From Glandiceps talaboti (taxonomy: Eukaryota > Hemichordata > Enteropneusta > Spengelidae): DNA of 64,000 nucleotides. Both the position numbers and the translations under genes were made by a program. Shown here one piece after another: positions 51,184-63,904 of the stretch; the first letter of the stretch is position 1; each line of letters begins with the position of its first letter. Location of the stretch: NCBI RefSeq assembly GCF_964340395.1, contig NC_135560.1, forward strand, positions 7,552,598 to 7,616,597, in the 5' to 3' direction. The notes under the pieces were generated by a model that did no database searches, had not been told where the DNA came from, and saw nothing but the letters and a program-made list of their open reading frames with translations.

Positions 51184-52314
51184 TCATATAAATGCTTTGG
51201 GACACAAGGCCATACTCGATAATACAATGTCATTTCAAAACAAATGTCAATAATGTGCAATTAGGTATTTCACAAATTACAACGACACCAACATCATTAC
51301 CATAATGGACAGTCGATGAGCACAACTTACCATTGGTGAAAGTAAACCTATCATACAGTTTTCGACGAAAGAGCTTTATATCTTAAATCAAAAGTCACGT
51401 TCTCAGAGAGTCTTATACGATCTAAAACAAGACGCTTTAGAAATACAAAAAAAAATGTACCTAGCACTGATCAAAATTCAGTTGAGAGTACAACGATATG
51501 GGAAAATGTATTATGTTACAGTTATTCCATTTCAATACAAGTAAATAGTAATACGATGTATGTAAATGCACAATTGTGGTACATCGAACCAAGCTTAAGT
51601 TATCATCCTCAAAAAATAAGATGAAGAAAAATTGTAAATCGTTGAGCAATCCTCTTGTTTGCAGAGGGTGGAGTGGGTGTTAAAAGTTATATTCTTCATA
51701 AAATCAGTTCGTACGTACAGTACACAATAATTTTATGATATCAAAGTATAACCTTTTTCTGGCTCTTCGGCGCCATTTGGCAATGGTGGAAAATTAATCC
51801 AAATATACGCATTCAAGAGTCACATTTAGTGCAAATGTAGAGCGAATTGAAGGCATAAAGAGGGCAGTCAACAAAATTATCTTTTTAGCACCGCCATCAT
51901 GATTATCTCGAGTCAGTAATATACACCACCTGTAGCAATATATGAAATTCATAATGTATATGTACTGTGTAGGAGTGACATTGCGTGTGTTCAATTTTGA
52001 CTATGATATAAATATATTTATGTACATTCAAATAATCAATATGATATGTACAGTTCTATTTGCAGTACAGAGATATGATTGCTATGCTGTCTTTGAAGGT
52101 CGACTGTCCAATGATTTCGCGCTGCTCAACAGTGGTTTGAAAGGCAACAGAGCAGTCTATAGGGATTTAATAGAACTTCGTTTGCCTATCAGTGTGCTTC
52201 CTTTCAGACAACATGGGAATTCGTCGATCACGCCGGGCATAGAATGACTCAACGATCCTCTCTGTTGTCTGTGGTTGCCATACCAATAGCAATTATCAAT
52301 AGTGACGACGTCAA

Positions 52315-52664
52315 TTAAGCAAGCGTCATTTCCTCATCTAGTTCCATAAGGTTATGCCATCTAGGGACGGGTTGGTCAGGTGCTGAAACTATCTTGCGCC
52401 AGTGATCGAGTTCACTCTCTTCCGTTGCTCTGCAACCAATGCGAACTTCTCCGATTGTCTCATCGGCTCTGATTCGATCGTGGTCGTACATTGTAAGGAC
52501 AATGCAGGCATTGTTTTCGATGTCTTCAATGCTACGATTACCAACGCTGAAAGTAAATGCTTCTTTGAAAACGGGTGCAGTGGTCTTCTTGCGTACACGA
52601 GTCTGTCTGCGAAGAGTCGTCGTCGTTTGATCGCAAATTGAAAACTCAACTTTGACGTATGGAT
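52315..52664 (-). CDS. C2CD4-like exon 3 (rest of C2B and C-terminus)
   Basis: Acceptor TTTAAATTCAG. The 350 bases complete DPYVKVEFSICDQ, KKTTAPVFKEAFTFSV, CIVLTMYDHDRIRADETIGE and HWRKIVSAPDQPVPRWHNL, typical C2B strands with the WH-Met/Leu end, and stop at TAA (52317-52315) after EEMTLA. Confidence 0.92.
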
Positions 52665-55600
52665 CTGAATTTAAAAAAAAAAGAGAGATCGGATTAAAAT
52701 CAGAGAGCCTTTATTATTGTAATGGGTAGTCGTGCTCGGAAGTTATGAAAGGGTTGCTTGAGTTGACGTACTTTCATGAAACCATCAGTACTTGACTAGA
52801 GATGAAGCCAAATAATTCAACCTCCATATACTGATGTACACATACAGGATATTGTTATTACATGTTTTATTTGTCAGTGATGACAAAAGCCAACTCTTTG
52901 AATTTTAAACGTAGGTTCGCTGTCACCAGTTTGCTTCAATAGTGCAAGATGAAATGTATACAAAGACCCTGATACATAATCATCTAAAGGGGGTGGGGTG
53001 GTGGAGAAGACAACGTTTCAAATATAACGATGCCAATCTTTAACGATAATGGCTCATAGTGTCAACAAATGTCGACTAGTTTATGACGAAATTGCTTACT
53101 GGTGTCAATCGGCACGCCTTGCTGTATGTTTTAGGCGTGAAAAACGTGAAAAAAGCAATGCCTCTAAATAGGCAAATATTCTTTTCGTATCCTGATTAGC
53201 TGAATCAGATATATCACACGCACGTCAAAAATTCAAATGACTGTTTTGGTGAAATTGTGAACCTCATTTTTTTTCTGCTTGATGTATTGAAGACTCACCT
53301 GGGGCGCCAGTAATACTGTTCCTAGGTAAGTCCTTGGCCTTCACCATGGTAACAATCATGTTCTTCTGTCTGGGTTGATAACACACCGACACATTAAGCA
53401 TACCAAGATCCTAGCAAAAAAAAGAGAAAAGAATGATCAATATTTGCATATATCACATTTTTTCAAAATTGTTTTCAATCTCGCGGATTTTAAATGTTGC
53501 GTAGTATTGGGAACTCCGTAGTGACGTCACCACAGTGCCGATATTACCAATAATATGGACAAATCCAAGTGTACAAAACTTATCAATTTACTGAAATGGT
53601 AATTTACTTGCTGTTCTGTCTTATATGTATTGTTTAACACGGTATGCTTAATGAGGCTAACATCACATCACATCCCTACTTCAGGGAATCGACCTTTGGT
53701 GGTATTGTCAGAACAAGATGATCAATGTCCGGTACACTAACACTGCTTTTCACGTACTTTGGGCAGAAGGCCAAAAATGACACTTAGAAGAAATTTAGAT
53801 CAAAAACGGAAACTAATTTCACCATTTTCTGTTAATCTCTTTAATAAAGTATTGTAATGCTCCCACATCATTTTAATATATCTTTCATGTACACCGTTTG
53901 CCGAAACAACTCTAATACACTGCAGACGGATCTAGAGGGAGTTGTGTGGGTGAGCGATATCCAGAAGTCATCAAAATAGATAAAGTGAGATAATAATGTG
54001 ACTAACATTTCACAAAACCTTTGTCTTCGATTGTATAGTCCCCCCTTATACCGCCATGGTCCTACTAACTAATCTACAACGAGCACTCGGGGGTCGGGGG
54101 TCATTTCCGATTTAATCATTTCAGAGTAGAAAAACTATGGGATATACAATCGGATGAGACTAACCATCCCGCTATTCATAACGAAGCCTTATTACATGAC
54201 ACAGAGACAGAGACAGTGAAATGGATTTTTTAAAGAAAAAATATACATTTCGGGAAAATGACGCCAGAGTTTACATCGATGTAAGGATGACCGTTACGCT
54301 AGATATACAGAGTACGTACGAGAAACATGAGATAGTAAAACATAAACTCGTCAATTTCTTTAACAGCGAAGAATTTCATCTAGCAAATATTGAATAAAGA
54401 TATATGCATTAGTACTGATTTGACAAATCTGCACTTCACCATAGCAAGATATACTGAGGAATTGAACAGAGAAAGTCAAAACCATCGTCAGTAAAACGTG
54501 TCCGGAAAATCGTACTATAGGTTGCAGTGAAGACTAAAAGTCAAGCGAGCGCTTCTGGACATGCTCCAATGTGCCATTGAATGATGATGAATTTGACTTA
54601 CCTCAACCTCACTCTTTGGCTGCAAGTCTTTCCATACTCGGATTTCATGTGAAAAGTCCAATGTTCCCAAAAGCACCTGGACCTCGCCTAGAAATTCATC
54701 TCTTTTGATATTTGAAATTTTGTTGAACAGCTTCATTCTCAGTTTCAGGTGTCGGAAATCAGGTGCATTCACTCCGTTGAAGTAAAAGTCTTCGTTGAAC
54801 ACGGGGTCTTTCGTTCGCTTGACAGTATGTGTGTGCTGTCGTTGCTGTTTTCCGGGCATCAGGTAAAGTTTGACGTAAGCGTTCGTATTGTGCGCCAACA
54901 AGTTCTGCCCTCCGCCTATACGTTCCGCTTTGATAACAGTCACCTTTAGCTGTCTGGTTTCCCAAAAATATTCTAGAGCAAATTTTAATTCACCGAGGTC
55001 TAAGGAGGACTGTTTTTGTAGACGATGCATTAACCATTTTGGATCTGTTAAACAAACTCGACGGAGCTGTCCAAGTCGGAGATTCGGTGATCCAATCTGC
55101 TGCACCTGACCACTGCTATTTCGTCGTAAAATGACAGGACTTGGCTCCACGGAGCTTGCATCGGTGGAGGAAAATTGTTCTGAATAAAGTGCAAGGTCTA
55201 CTGACGAGCGTCTCCTTTCGTACAAATTTCTCGGTCTGCGTAGATTTTTTGGTGCCTTCCTTTTAGAGTGGTCCTTTGGTAAATTGGTTCGACATCGTGC
55301 CTGACGAGCGAGACTTGGGGTTGACACTGGCGATTCACTGGCACTCGACGTACTTTGTTTCCTCAGACCGCGTAATTTGTTTAACGGTGAAAAACATATT
55401 GACCTTTCTCGTTTCGGGGTATAGACGAAATTATTTTCTTTTTCTGACGAGTCACTTAAAGGGCTAGGAAGTCCGTTGTACGGCAAGTCTTTGGGACGCG
55501 AAAGCTTACGCCTGGTACGACAGATGAGAGGCGACTCAACGGGGCTTGACGAGTCTGAAGTTATTACCCCCTCGCGACCACGGCCTAATGTGGGAGAGTA

Positions 55601-56077
55601 CAGTGGTATTTGGTGGAGGGAGAGAGAAGCTCGGGAAGCCTCCGTAAATGTATCTCCATCAGCGGTAACATTTGTACTGTTCTCGAATCGAAAAGCTTGT
55701 GGACTGGTTGGGCTATTAGGACTCAATGAATTCGCACTTCTCGGGCTCATACTGGGTGACGGACTCGGAGATGAACATCTACTGTTGTCAGAGAACATCG
55801 GACTGTTTGGTCGGGAGTATGGCGTCGTCGGACTGCGGAGCAGTGGGGATCTCAAAGCACTGTTTTCCGTTGAACATGTTGAGATGCTTCCATTTGCCGC
55901 CCTACAGGCCTCGCGATCGTTATGCTTGGTAAAATGCGGAATCACAAATTCAGGTATACTGTTTGGTGTAACCGCGTTCCCGAGGTTTCTACTAGATCGC
56001 TGTCCCGGTACTCCATCGCGCATTTCGCCGCCGAGATGATCTCCTGTTTCTGTTTTGTATTTGTTGAACAGCCACAT
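52315..56077 (-). CDS. C2CD4-like protein with tandem C2 domains (3 coding exons, complete)
   Basis: Exons 56077-54602, 53410-53299 and 52664-52315 join in frame (phases 0 and 1) to give 645 residues. Residues 1-55 contain MWLFNKYK and TPNSIPEFVIP, the N-terminal signature of vertebrate C2CD4 proteins. Residues 75-250 are rich in SP/TP sites. A basic patch (KDHSKRKAPKNLRRPR, about 268-283) could be a nuclear signal; C2CD4A/B were first described as nuclear factors. C2A (about 360-490) includes LGELKFALEY and PVFNEDFYFNGV, the C2CD4-type C2; its calcium-loop aspartates are missing. C2B (about 493-640) includes LNVSVCYQP, KAKDLPRNSITGAPDPYVKV, APVFKEAFTFSV and MYDHDR; it keeps the DPYVK and DxD acids but lacks the first loop-1 Asp. 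Likely a phospholipid- or protein-binding membrane or nuclear factor. A 3' splice site just before the ATG suggests a 5' non-coding exon. A synaptotagmin-like identity is an alternative for C2B alone. Confidence 0.9.
53299..53410 (-). CDS. C2CD4-like exon 2 (start of C2B)
   Basis: Acceptor TTTTTTTTGCTAG, donor CAG/GTGAGT. The 112 bases encode DLGMLNVSVCYQPRQKNMIV and KAKDLPRNSITGAP, the first strands and calcium loop 1 of a C2 domain. The last base is the first base of the Asp codon in DPYVK. Too short to stand out as an open frame. Confidence 0.9.
54602..56077 (-). CDS. C2CD4-like exon 1 (N-terminus through C2A)
   Basis: ATG at 56077-56075; 492 codons; donor GAG/GTAAGT at 54602/54601. The open frame runs on to 54515, but the extra residues (VSQIHHH...) follow a consensus donor and lack homology. 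About 10 bases before the ATG, TTTTGCAG/GTCTG looks like an acceptor, so transcription probably starts in an upstream non-coding exon not located here. Confidence 0.92.
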
Positions 56078-56084
56078 GTTGACA

Positions 56085-56672
56085 GACCTGCAAAAGTACA
56101 GGAGAACTTGGTTGAGTATATAGCGAGGGCATATGTGAGGTTTAAACTATTGACATGGCTTTTTATAGTATACCTATTTCATTGCACATGCGCTGTACAA
56201 TTATCATAATATCATTTTTTAACGTCGGCGAAAATATGCGTAGTGAAACATAATCTTATGAGGGCGTAATAGTCCTAGTAAACTAGATGACTGGAAATCC
56301 CTGTGTTCAATAGACAAATTGTATACTGTATTGTTTAATACCGCCTGCGAAAATGAACACGTGAACGGATGAGGAATTAATGATATGTGTAAATGCCAAT
56401 AAACAATAGATACAGCGGAAATAAACACGTGAATAAATAAAATATTTGTATGACTACAGACGAAGATATATTAAACGGATATTTTTTGATAGTGGAAGGT
56501 GAAACACGGGCAATGATGGAAATCGTCGACGTGGAAATGTTATTTTGGCGTTCCTTCCAGTGACTAAAGAACAAACATGTCAAAACAAAAGAACTGAGAA
56601 ACAACAACAGCAACAACAACGACGACGACGATGACTACAACTACGACGACGACAACGACGACGACGACGACG

Positions 56673-56715
<43 letters not shown>

Positions 56716-57990
56716 CGACGACGACGACGACGACGATGACGGCCTTAATTGGGATTTCTTCTGCCATTAAATTCCTCGGATCAAATATATACTAGTAAAT
56801 ACACGTAATTCCACCGTGATATTGGCAAGACGCGTGAAACCATCGCCCGCTTGAAAATGTAGATAAACGATTTTTTGGAGAACTTGGAGAATACGCCTCG
56901 CTATCTTTCATTATCGTCCATACAAACTATATACACGCGCGTAGGGAAGGGGCGTCACACATATACACGTACATACACACATTACCTCATCCCGCCCAAC
57001 ACACACTCACAAGTCTACCCCCACCCGCACAACGGAAGGTTTACCAAACAGTTGTGGGTATAGCTGAAATCGTGCAATGGTTAAAAAAAATAAATATTTT
57101 ACATGTAAAATTCTAGACGAACGAATTTCCTAAAATGGACGATAGAGGACGTGCTCATCTCACGAGTCATCCCATATAGTCAGGGATTAACTAAACCATA
57201 CTAAAATTATAATATTTTTCAAAAGGATACCATTCCACATCTAATAAAAACTCATGGCAATTATGCAAAGACCAAGTATAAAAACACAAATATTGTTGAA
57301 AACTTCGAAGTATTTATGTAAATATGATATCGCAAATAATAACACATAATACATACTGTATTCAATTTAATATCCTGGTTAGCAGAGTTAAATTCAATCC
57401 TCTTTTCAAAAAGGCATTGTTTTGCATGGTTTTGTTATTTTTGTCTCTTTTCCAATAGGATTCGCGAAGTCTCTCCAAGGAGTATAGACAAGGGTAGAGT
57501 GGAATGCACATGAAACATCCTCCAGTTTAAACACACGTTCATAATTGAACGTCCTGATAATGGCCTCGTCCGTTCCTGCAGCTTGGGTTTTCCTAGGTAC
57601 GCTCTCTGCGTATATTTTCACCATCTTTCGATTTCATCCCAAGATAATTTTGTAAAAATGAACACTGAGAAGTGGGTTCACAAAAAAAACCCAGAGTCGT
57701 TTTTTTTTTGTGGTATGAAAACTGATGTTGGTCGAATCCTCACCCTCAAACTATAATCTTTTGATATCGCCCTTTAAAAATTGCGTTCGTGAAACACAGA
57801 GCATTGTCTCATTTGGTTCAATTAACAGCTCGCAATATTTCTGAATCGATGACAAAAATAAAAATTTTTAACAGGTTTCGAACGAAATGATTATTCTGTT
57901 TTGTTATCTGGATAGCATGCGCAGGAAATGGATAAACTTGTGAAGGTTCTTGATTTGAGTAGAAAATATATACAAACACTAATTAGACAA
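56085..57990. other. Region upstream of the C2CD4-like start
   Basis: Expected to hold the 5' untranslated exon and promoter, but no TATA box or initiator stands out. It contains the AAC/GAC microsatellite (56594-56741). A short minus-strand frame at 57406-57624 (72 codons) has no recognised domain. Confidence 0.4.
56594..56741. repeat. (AAC)n / (GAC)n microsatellite
   Basis: Alternating AAC and GAC blocks over about 150 bp. The poly-Val minus-strand frame is an artefact. Confidence 0.95.
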
Positions 57991-57996
57991 GCCTTA

Positions 57997-58426
57997 GGGA
58001 CGATCGCACAATGTCACACAAGCTCAACAAACGAACATCATTCGTTTAGGTCAAACCCCCTCCCACCTCCCCCTAAACGAACGTTCAAAAGTGTGACATC
58101 AAACGTTAAAATATATAATGTAAACTCTTATGAAAATTGTAGCGGTCACACCACTACGATCGATGTAATGTAAAAAAAAAATGATTGTAAACACATTGAA
58201 ATACTACCAGAAATCCAGCACCATATCTCACATTAGAAGTAAATTTTTATCAAATTTTCAACATCTCAGTTGTGACTACAAAAGCTGTTATCATTGATGG
58301 AGTCACAGTGAAGGTTTTCCGTCGAAATTTGGTTAGAATTAAGTGCGAAAATGAAGTTGACGCCAGACCCCCTCGGGCCCTCCCCCTAAACTTTATTGAG
58401 CTTGTGTGACATTGTGCGATCGTCCC
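57997..58426. mobile_element. Harbinger-like MITE, 430 bp, perfect 31-bp TIRs
   Basis: The first 31 bases (GGGACGATCGCACAATGTCA and on) are the exact complement of the last 31. TTA lies on both sides (57994-57996 and 58427-58429), the PIF/Harbinger type of duplication. Subterminal C-rich blocks (ACCCCCTCCCACCTCCCCCT and CCCCCTCGGGCCCTCCCCCT) recall the homopolymer tracts of families A-C. The element has no coding capacity. Perfect ends suggest recent activity. Confidence 0.93.
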
Positions 58427-58429
58427 TTA

Positions 58430-59950
58430 CTATTATCCTTTCATTAACAGACATCACGTGACTAAACCTATCGTGTGTTTTTTTCAAAATGCACACATTT
58501 CTGTTAATTTGATTAATCGACCTTAACGATAAATACTTTGACACGACCTGGTGATCTTAAAGTGACAGGTGTATCTTCATTATCTATGATCAAATACTTT
58601 TCGAAATAAATCTTCAGGGATTATTGTGGGTAACTGACAGCAGCTCGATCGCTTCCCTCCATAATATAATATCGGCATGCATACATAAGGGGAACTGGTA
58701 CAGACCATAAAAATCGGTCTTGTGATACGACTGTTTCACAATCATGTTGCGCTTGGGAGCAAAAAATGGAAAGTTTCCTAGTTTATAAGTATTCCTCAGA
58801 AAACTGGAAAAAAAAGTTGATAAATAAATCTCAATTCTTCTACTCTTCAGTACGAATAGATTGATATGTATCTATACACTTTGTATAATGTATATGTTTA
58901 TTGCGTTTCTAGACCTCCGGCCCATATGCAAAGTTTACAAAATAGTGAAAAATACGCTTCTGTCGTACAGATAACAAAAGTGAGAAAAATATATTACACA
59001 GCATTCGCTTTGAAAGTTCTCATCTCCATAGCTTTGTATACATATTTACATAAATTGAGCACAATATCTGAATTAGCAGTACTCATTATAATTTTAAACT
59101 TATTGTAATTGGGTTGGTTGTGAATATTGAATATTGAATGGTAAGAGTTAGTTTCTAAGGTGATCATAAATTGGACAAATTAACAGAAAGTGGTACTCAT
59201 CTTCTACATCCCCTGAGTTACAAATAGACAAAAAGTACACAAGCTATTATGAGAATCAATACCATGATGCTGTCCCTGTTTTGTTTTGACACTACATGTA
59301 ACAGACATTACATGTTACAGACTCTGCATGTAGTTTCTATTATACATAGTAGGTGGGGGCATCTAAAGTTCTCTAACACGAAAGCGACCTTGCCATAGCT
59401 GCAACGGTAGTACTAGTGCTATTATATGAACACTAACTTTATGTGACTTCTCTCCTACATATCTCCTACTTTAAATATATTTTGTTTGATTCACATTTTG
59501 CATTAATGTATAAACATTTTCTTCGAGCTAAATAAAATACATTTGCTTTACGACTGCACACTAACCTGAACCAGGATGTTGGACGGAGTGAATTCATCGT
59601 CTCAGGGTATTCAACATTTAGTTAAACGCCAGGGTGCAGGCTGTCGCGATTGCTTCGAGAGTTGGAGTGGCTCTATGGGATGGAAGACCATGAGCATCAC
59701 CAATATACTGAACAAAGTCTGTGCGGTGGTTGCCATGGTAGTAGTGAGTAAAAGGTTGTCATGGTAATCAGTCCACGTCTTTCTCAAACCGGATACAGGT
59801 TTGAACTCATATCGCAAGAAAGAAAATGTTTATTTTTAGCCAACCCGACACGACTTTCCATTATTACGTCATTCGATAACCAAAATTTACTACAACGTAG
59901 AAAGATCTTATGAAATATTAATCGCTATACACGGTTCATTATTTTCGTAC
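58430..59950. other. Intergenic, one small secreted-peptide-like frame only
   Basis: No conserved gene. On the minus strand 59736-59611 encodes 41 residues from an ACCATGG start, with a hydrophobic TLFSILVMLMVF stretch followed by a short basic tail ending WRLTKC. It resembles a signal-peptide leader but has no match I can name and may be chance. Confidence 0.35.
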
Positions 59951-59969
59951 AAGAAATACTTATACATTT

Positions 59970-60338
59970 TAAACCCATTCATTTACAAATGTTGGCATGT
60001 TTTCGTTGCTCTTCTGATTACCCCCATAAAGAAAGCGATAGAAAGCATAATATTGGGAGAAGCCAACGATTATGCCTGCCCTGTGACTCAGCTGAGGTTG
60101 AAGATGCATACCATTTTCTACTTTTTTTAACCACTTCAAAACCAAGTACATTCTAACTGATGACATTGTTATTATGCAAAGCTTAGCTCTTTTATTTATT
60201 TCACGCAATGAAAATGTGTAAAGACGTGCACAAACATATTTGAGTATGATTGTACATTTTATTTTTTTCTTGCCAATGCGTTTAATTAATCTTTTTGTAC
60301 ATTGTGATGTATTATGGGCCGATGGCCTAGAATTACTA

Positions 60339-60345
<7 letters not shown>
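59970..60345 (+). mobile_element. LINE C-terminal and 3' UTR remnant
   Basis: CLPCDSAEVEDAYHFLLF (about 60070-60125) is the same zinc-knuckle-like end as CKICNTNMVEDEYHF in the LINE at 49-50 kb. The segment ends TATTATGGGCCGATGGCC, a common LINE 3' end, passing into (AC)n. Confidence 0.65.
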
Positions 60346-60372
<27 letters not shown>

Positions 60373-60440
60373 AGCTAGGTACATAAATACGTGCCTACAC
60401 ACATGCACACACACACACACACACACACACAGACAGACAC

Positions 60441-60475
<35 letters not shown>

Positions 60476-60496
60476 CAGACACAGAGACAGAGACAC
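60338..60496. repeat. (AC)n and (CAGA)n microsatellites
   Basis: Two AC arrays (60338-60370, 60404-60432) and a CAGA array (60432-60475) with ACAGAG interruptions. Confidence 0.95.
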
Positions 60497-60504
60497 ACGG
60501 CACC

Positions 60505-61180
60505 ATCCGCCAATACAAAAATTACCATGTATAACGTGAAATCGTGTGCAAGGGAGGGAAACACAATTTCAAAGTATTTTTTTCTACAAAAAGGGGTCCG
60601 TCAGGGCTGCGTGCTTAGCCTATTATTTAGTTTACATACATTATTAATGAGTAGTTGAAAATGATGGAAAATGATTTTACCCTGAAATGGGAATACCTTT
60701 TAATAGTACACATGCGTAGGGGTATTTTGGTGGCACTGAGTTTAAGATAGAAAGCACACTTATGAGTTCCTAGGTCTCTGTTAGTCATTTTTTCCGTTAC
60801 CAAAACAAATATTGCTGTGAAAGCAAGGAAGAAATTAGTCACTCTTTGGAAAGTCTGTTAAGAATCTAAAGACTTCAACACCGAACAATTACTTCATACT
60901 CTTTTGATTTTACTAGTACTTATCTATGGATCTGAAGTGTAGGGGTTTATACCTTCTGAACATCTTGAAAGAGTACTTGTACATAAATTTATTCCTGACG
61001 ATATTTAGGAGTGACAAATAGAGTATGATCTCTTGGACAAGAGACTGACTACAATTTATCTCCATGTGTCCAGCATGCGATCATTTAAGGAATGGGTATT
61101 TACCAAATGCACTATACAGATCCCCCTTGTATTACCAATTTAACCAGTTGGGTGGCCCATATTATATTGAAATAAACAAT
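60505..61180 (+). pseudogene. Second LINE reverse transcriptase fragment, decayed
   Basis: Shifting frames read [28 protein letters not shown] (the RQG..LSP motif of non-LTR reverse transcriptase palms), then KTNIAVKARKKLVTLWKVC, LIYGSEV and PSEHLERVLVHKF. The order is that of a LINE ORF2 with the YADD region deleted. Stops and frameshifts throughout. Confidence 0.75.
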
Positions 61181-61339
61181 ATCGTTATTGTATCCACATT
61201 TTGACCTCACATGGAGATCTTTTTCCGGGTAAGCAATGACGAATTCGATTCATAGTTATTAGATCTTGAAGGATGTTGTCCGGATGTCACGTGTCCACCA
61301 CGCCCGTCATTCTCTGCCTGATTCCGGAACGTTGTTAGT

Positions 61340-61640
61340 GGAGTTTAGATAAAGAATTGTTCAAGGCACAATGATCCCATCAGTCATATGCAAATTAGGG
61401 CTAGAATGTGTCTTTTTGGTCAAAAATCTATAATGCCAAAACTACTGAGCAAATTAGGCTGGAATTTGGTGGCGCATTCTTAGGGGTGTTTAGATTACGA
61501 ATTATTCATGACATGATGATTCCATCAGTGATATGCAAATTATGTCTAAAAATGTGTCTTTTGCAAAAATGTATAGTTCCAAAACCTACTGAGCAGATTG
61601 GGCTGAATAGGAATGCATTTAGGGATGTGTAGATGAAGCC
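61340..61640. repeat. Two-copy tandem repeat, about 145-bp unit
   Basis: CATCAGTCATATGCAAATTA, AAAACTACTGAGCAAATTAGG and the trailing TTTAGAT recur 145 bases later. The region near 6780-6840 (GATTTGGTGG...TGTCTAGATGAAC) looks distantly similar. Confidence 0.7.
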
Positions 61641-61653
61641 AGTACCGTAGCCT

Positions 61654-61686
61654 GCGGGGGGGTGGGGGTGGGGGTGGGGGTGGTGG
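61654..61686. repeat. (GGGGT)n G-rich repeat
   Basis: GGGGGGG, then five GGGGT-like units; could form a G-quadruplex on the + strand. Confidence 0.85.
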
Positions 61687-62719
61687 GTAAAATCGTTATT
61701 TACGTGACGATTCCTAGCATGCGCAATTTAAATTAATGGTTCACTAAAGTCAAAAGTGACTGTACACTAACTCCTCGCTAATATGTATCTTATATCTCTA
61801 TTGTACGCTGGCTTATCTTTGAATAAACATGTGTCCAGTTGAAAATTGTAACTTTTTGCAGTGTGGCTAATTAAACATTCTTTGTGCGGGAAAGTACAAA
61901 AGAAGTGCGCACATGCACTGTGCATTTTCCGCGAGTAACAGTAGTCTTGAAAGTCTCTTCCATTTGAAGACAGCAAGTCGCAATAATGTTAGAGAGTGAA
62001 ACTCAAACAAAAAAGACGGAAAATGTCGTTAAACGTGAGGTCGCCTGTCGCATACAGTGACTCTGAAGATGCGCTCGATCTCATTTACATCTTGTTCCTT
62101 ATATTACTGATAAAACGGCAGATCTCTTTTTGGAATATTTGGTGGCCCTGAAAAACTATTAAACTAGGTACGCAATTTAAGATCCACTCTTTGAAGATCC
62201 ACTTTCAATTGTGTTCGACGTTGTTTTTGGTTAAAATGTTGTTTGATATAATTATCTCATTACACTGATACTAGCGTTATTCCGCAATTCATTTTGAAGC
62301 GACAATTTATTATGGAAAGAATGGCCCTGCATTAAAATTGTAAACAGAGCTGTACCTTCGACGTCAAATCCAAACTTCAATTGCCATAAATGATAATGAC
62401 AAGGAGAATTCACTGAGTTAACCTTGGGTTCCGACATAAAGGAGGGCCATAAAAGTGTTGGGAGTTGGGTAAACATCCAATTTTATTTGTATATTTTCTT
62501 TATATTTTCTGAATAGTACATGTTAACAATAAACATTTGAGTCTATTCAAAATTATATAATATCTTATACAGTGGTTTACTTGGCTCTGATGATGCATAC
62601 AAGCCTGAATTGAGATTAAATTAAGCTATTGCATATCCAATGTGCACTAAAAAGAACTGAGCAAACGTTTACGACCATGGGAGTGGCCTGAGCTGCCAAT
62701 CAAAAGTCTGAGTCTTGAA

Positions 62720-63120
62720 ATGTTTTGCTCTTTATTCAGGATTTTTTGGAACCAAATTAAACTTCAGGAGAAGTCATTTACCAAGTGCACATCCACAACA
62801 TATCTTTCAACTTTGCCACAACAAAATACACTTCCACATAATATGCAATGCATAGCCTAACTCTTTCAAATCTGGTATTTTATTACCATATTCAAGCATT
62901 GTAAGACTTTAAATTATGTCTATGGTTTGATATTTTATGCCTCTAAATGGCCTCCTACACTGTCTTATTGTCATTTTTTTCTTCTTTGGAGTTGTCTCCT
63001 TCTAATCAGTAGCAATCAAGGTGATAGTTGTCTTTCTCCCAAAACAAGATGGAAGGTGGCTGGCTAAGTACCTCCCTGTATAGGATATAGCTAATTAGAG
63101 ACATCTCCTTATGCATGTGA
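62720..63120 (+). mobile_element. Family A Harbinger-like element, degenerate copy
   Basis: Collinear with the interior of 18326-19495: TTTTGCTC, GGAACCAAATTAAAC, TTCAGGAG, CATTTACC, TATTTTATGCCTCTAAATGGC, CTCCTACACTGTC, CAAGATGGAAGG, GGCTAAGTA. Terminal repeats are not visible. Confidence 0.6.
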
Positions 63121-63902
63121 AATCCACATCATGTGTAAAGTAATCTCGTTCGGAGTATTATTGTAGTTGACTATTGTTACCGATTTGTCTTTGGTGGTGT
63201 GGCTATTGACCAAATTCAAGGGTAAACTCAAACACACACAGTCTATCTCAGAGGTACCAGAATCTCAGGACACGTATTCTGTGGAAAAACTCATAAAGGA
63301 CTCAAAATGTTACTTTGGGTCGAATGAAATATACGATTTTGCAGCTATGGGAGTGATTCAATCGAACTCAGCAATTTAGATACAGCCGAGAATCAAAGTT
63401 CCTTGGGATGTCTTTGTCTCTGTAAAGTTCTGCTCACGGAGCGCATTCAAATCCGTGCTCCTCCGTCCCAGCAAATCTAACCATGCATGTTAAGACGGAT
63501 ATGTTCTTGCATATCAGGTAATTTTGGCACCCCTTCAGCAGTTACAGCTGTTATAAGGTCTTCCTTCCATACTTTATGTTTTCTTATAACAATGACAGAT
63601 CAGCTATCTGGAAGCTAACGCAGACTTAAGCTAAAACCACCATTGCAACATTGGCATTGATATTACAACATCACAAAACAATATGTCCATAACAAAGACT
63701 TCCACTGAACAATAAATGAGTAACAAATGTCAACTATTAAAGCTTTATGGCAATAACACATACATAATGTATACATTGTAAAATCAATACAAATGACTCT
63801 CCAGAACCCAAAAGTTTAAGGAATTGCTTTTGTTTATTAGAGCTGGGTTACCATTTAATGGAATGATAAGAATTGATATTCAGAGGGTTTGATAATAAGC
63901 TG

Positions 63903-63904
<2 letters not shown>

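Noticed and set aside
52389-52649. Frames overlapping the last C2CD4-like exon in other phases
   Set aside because: Shadows; the C2B frame alone keeps DPYVK and the DHD loop and joins exon 2 in phase.
55476-56039. 187-codon frame antisense to C2CD4-like exon 1
   Set aside because: Shadow of the real exon; the minus-strand frame has family motifs and correct splice sites.
62585-62620. CTGATGATG resembling a hammerhead core
   Set aside because: No GAAA box or stem II follows.
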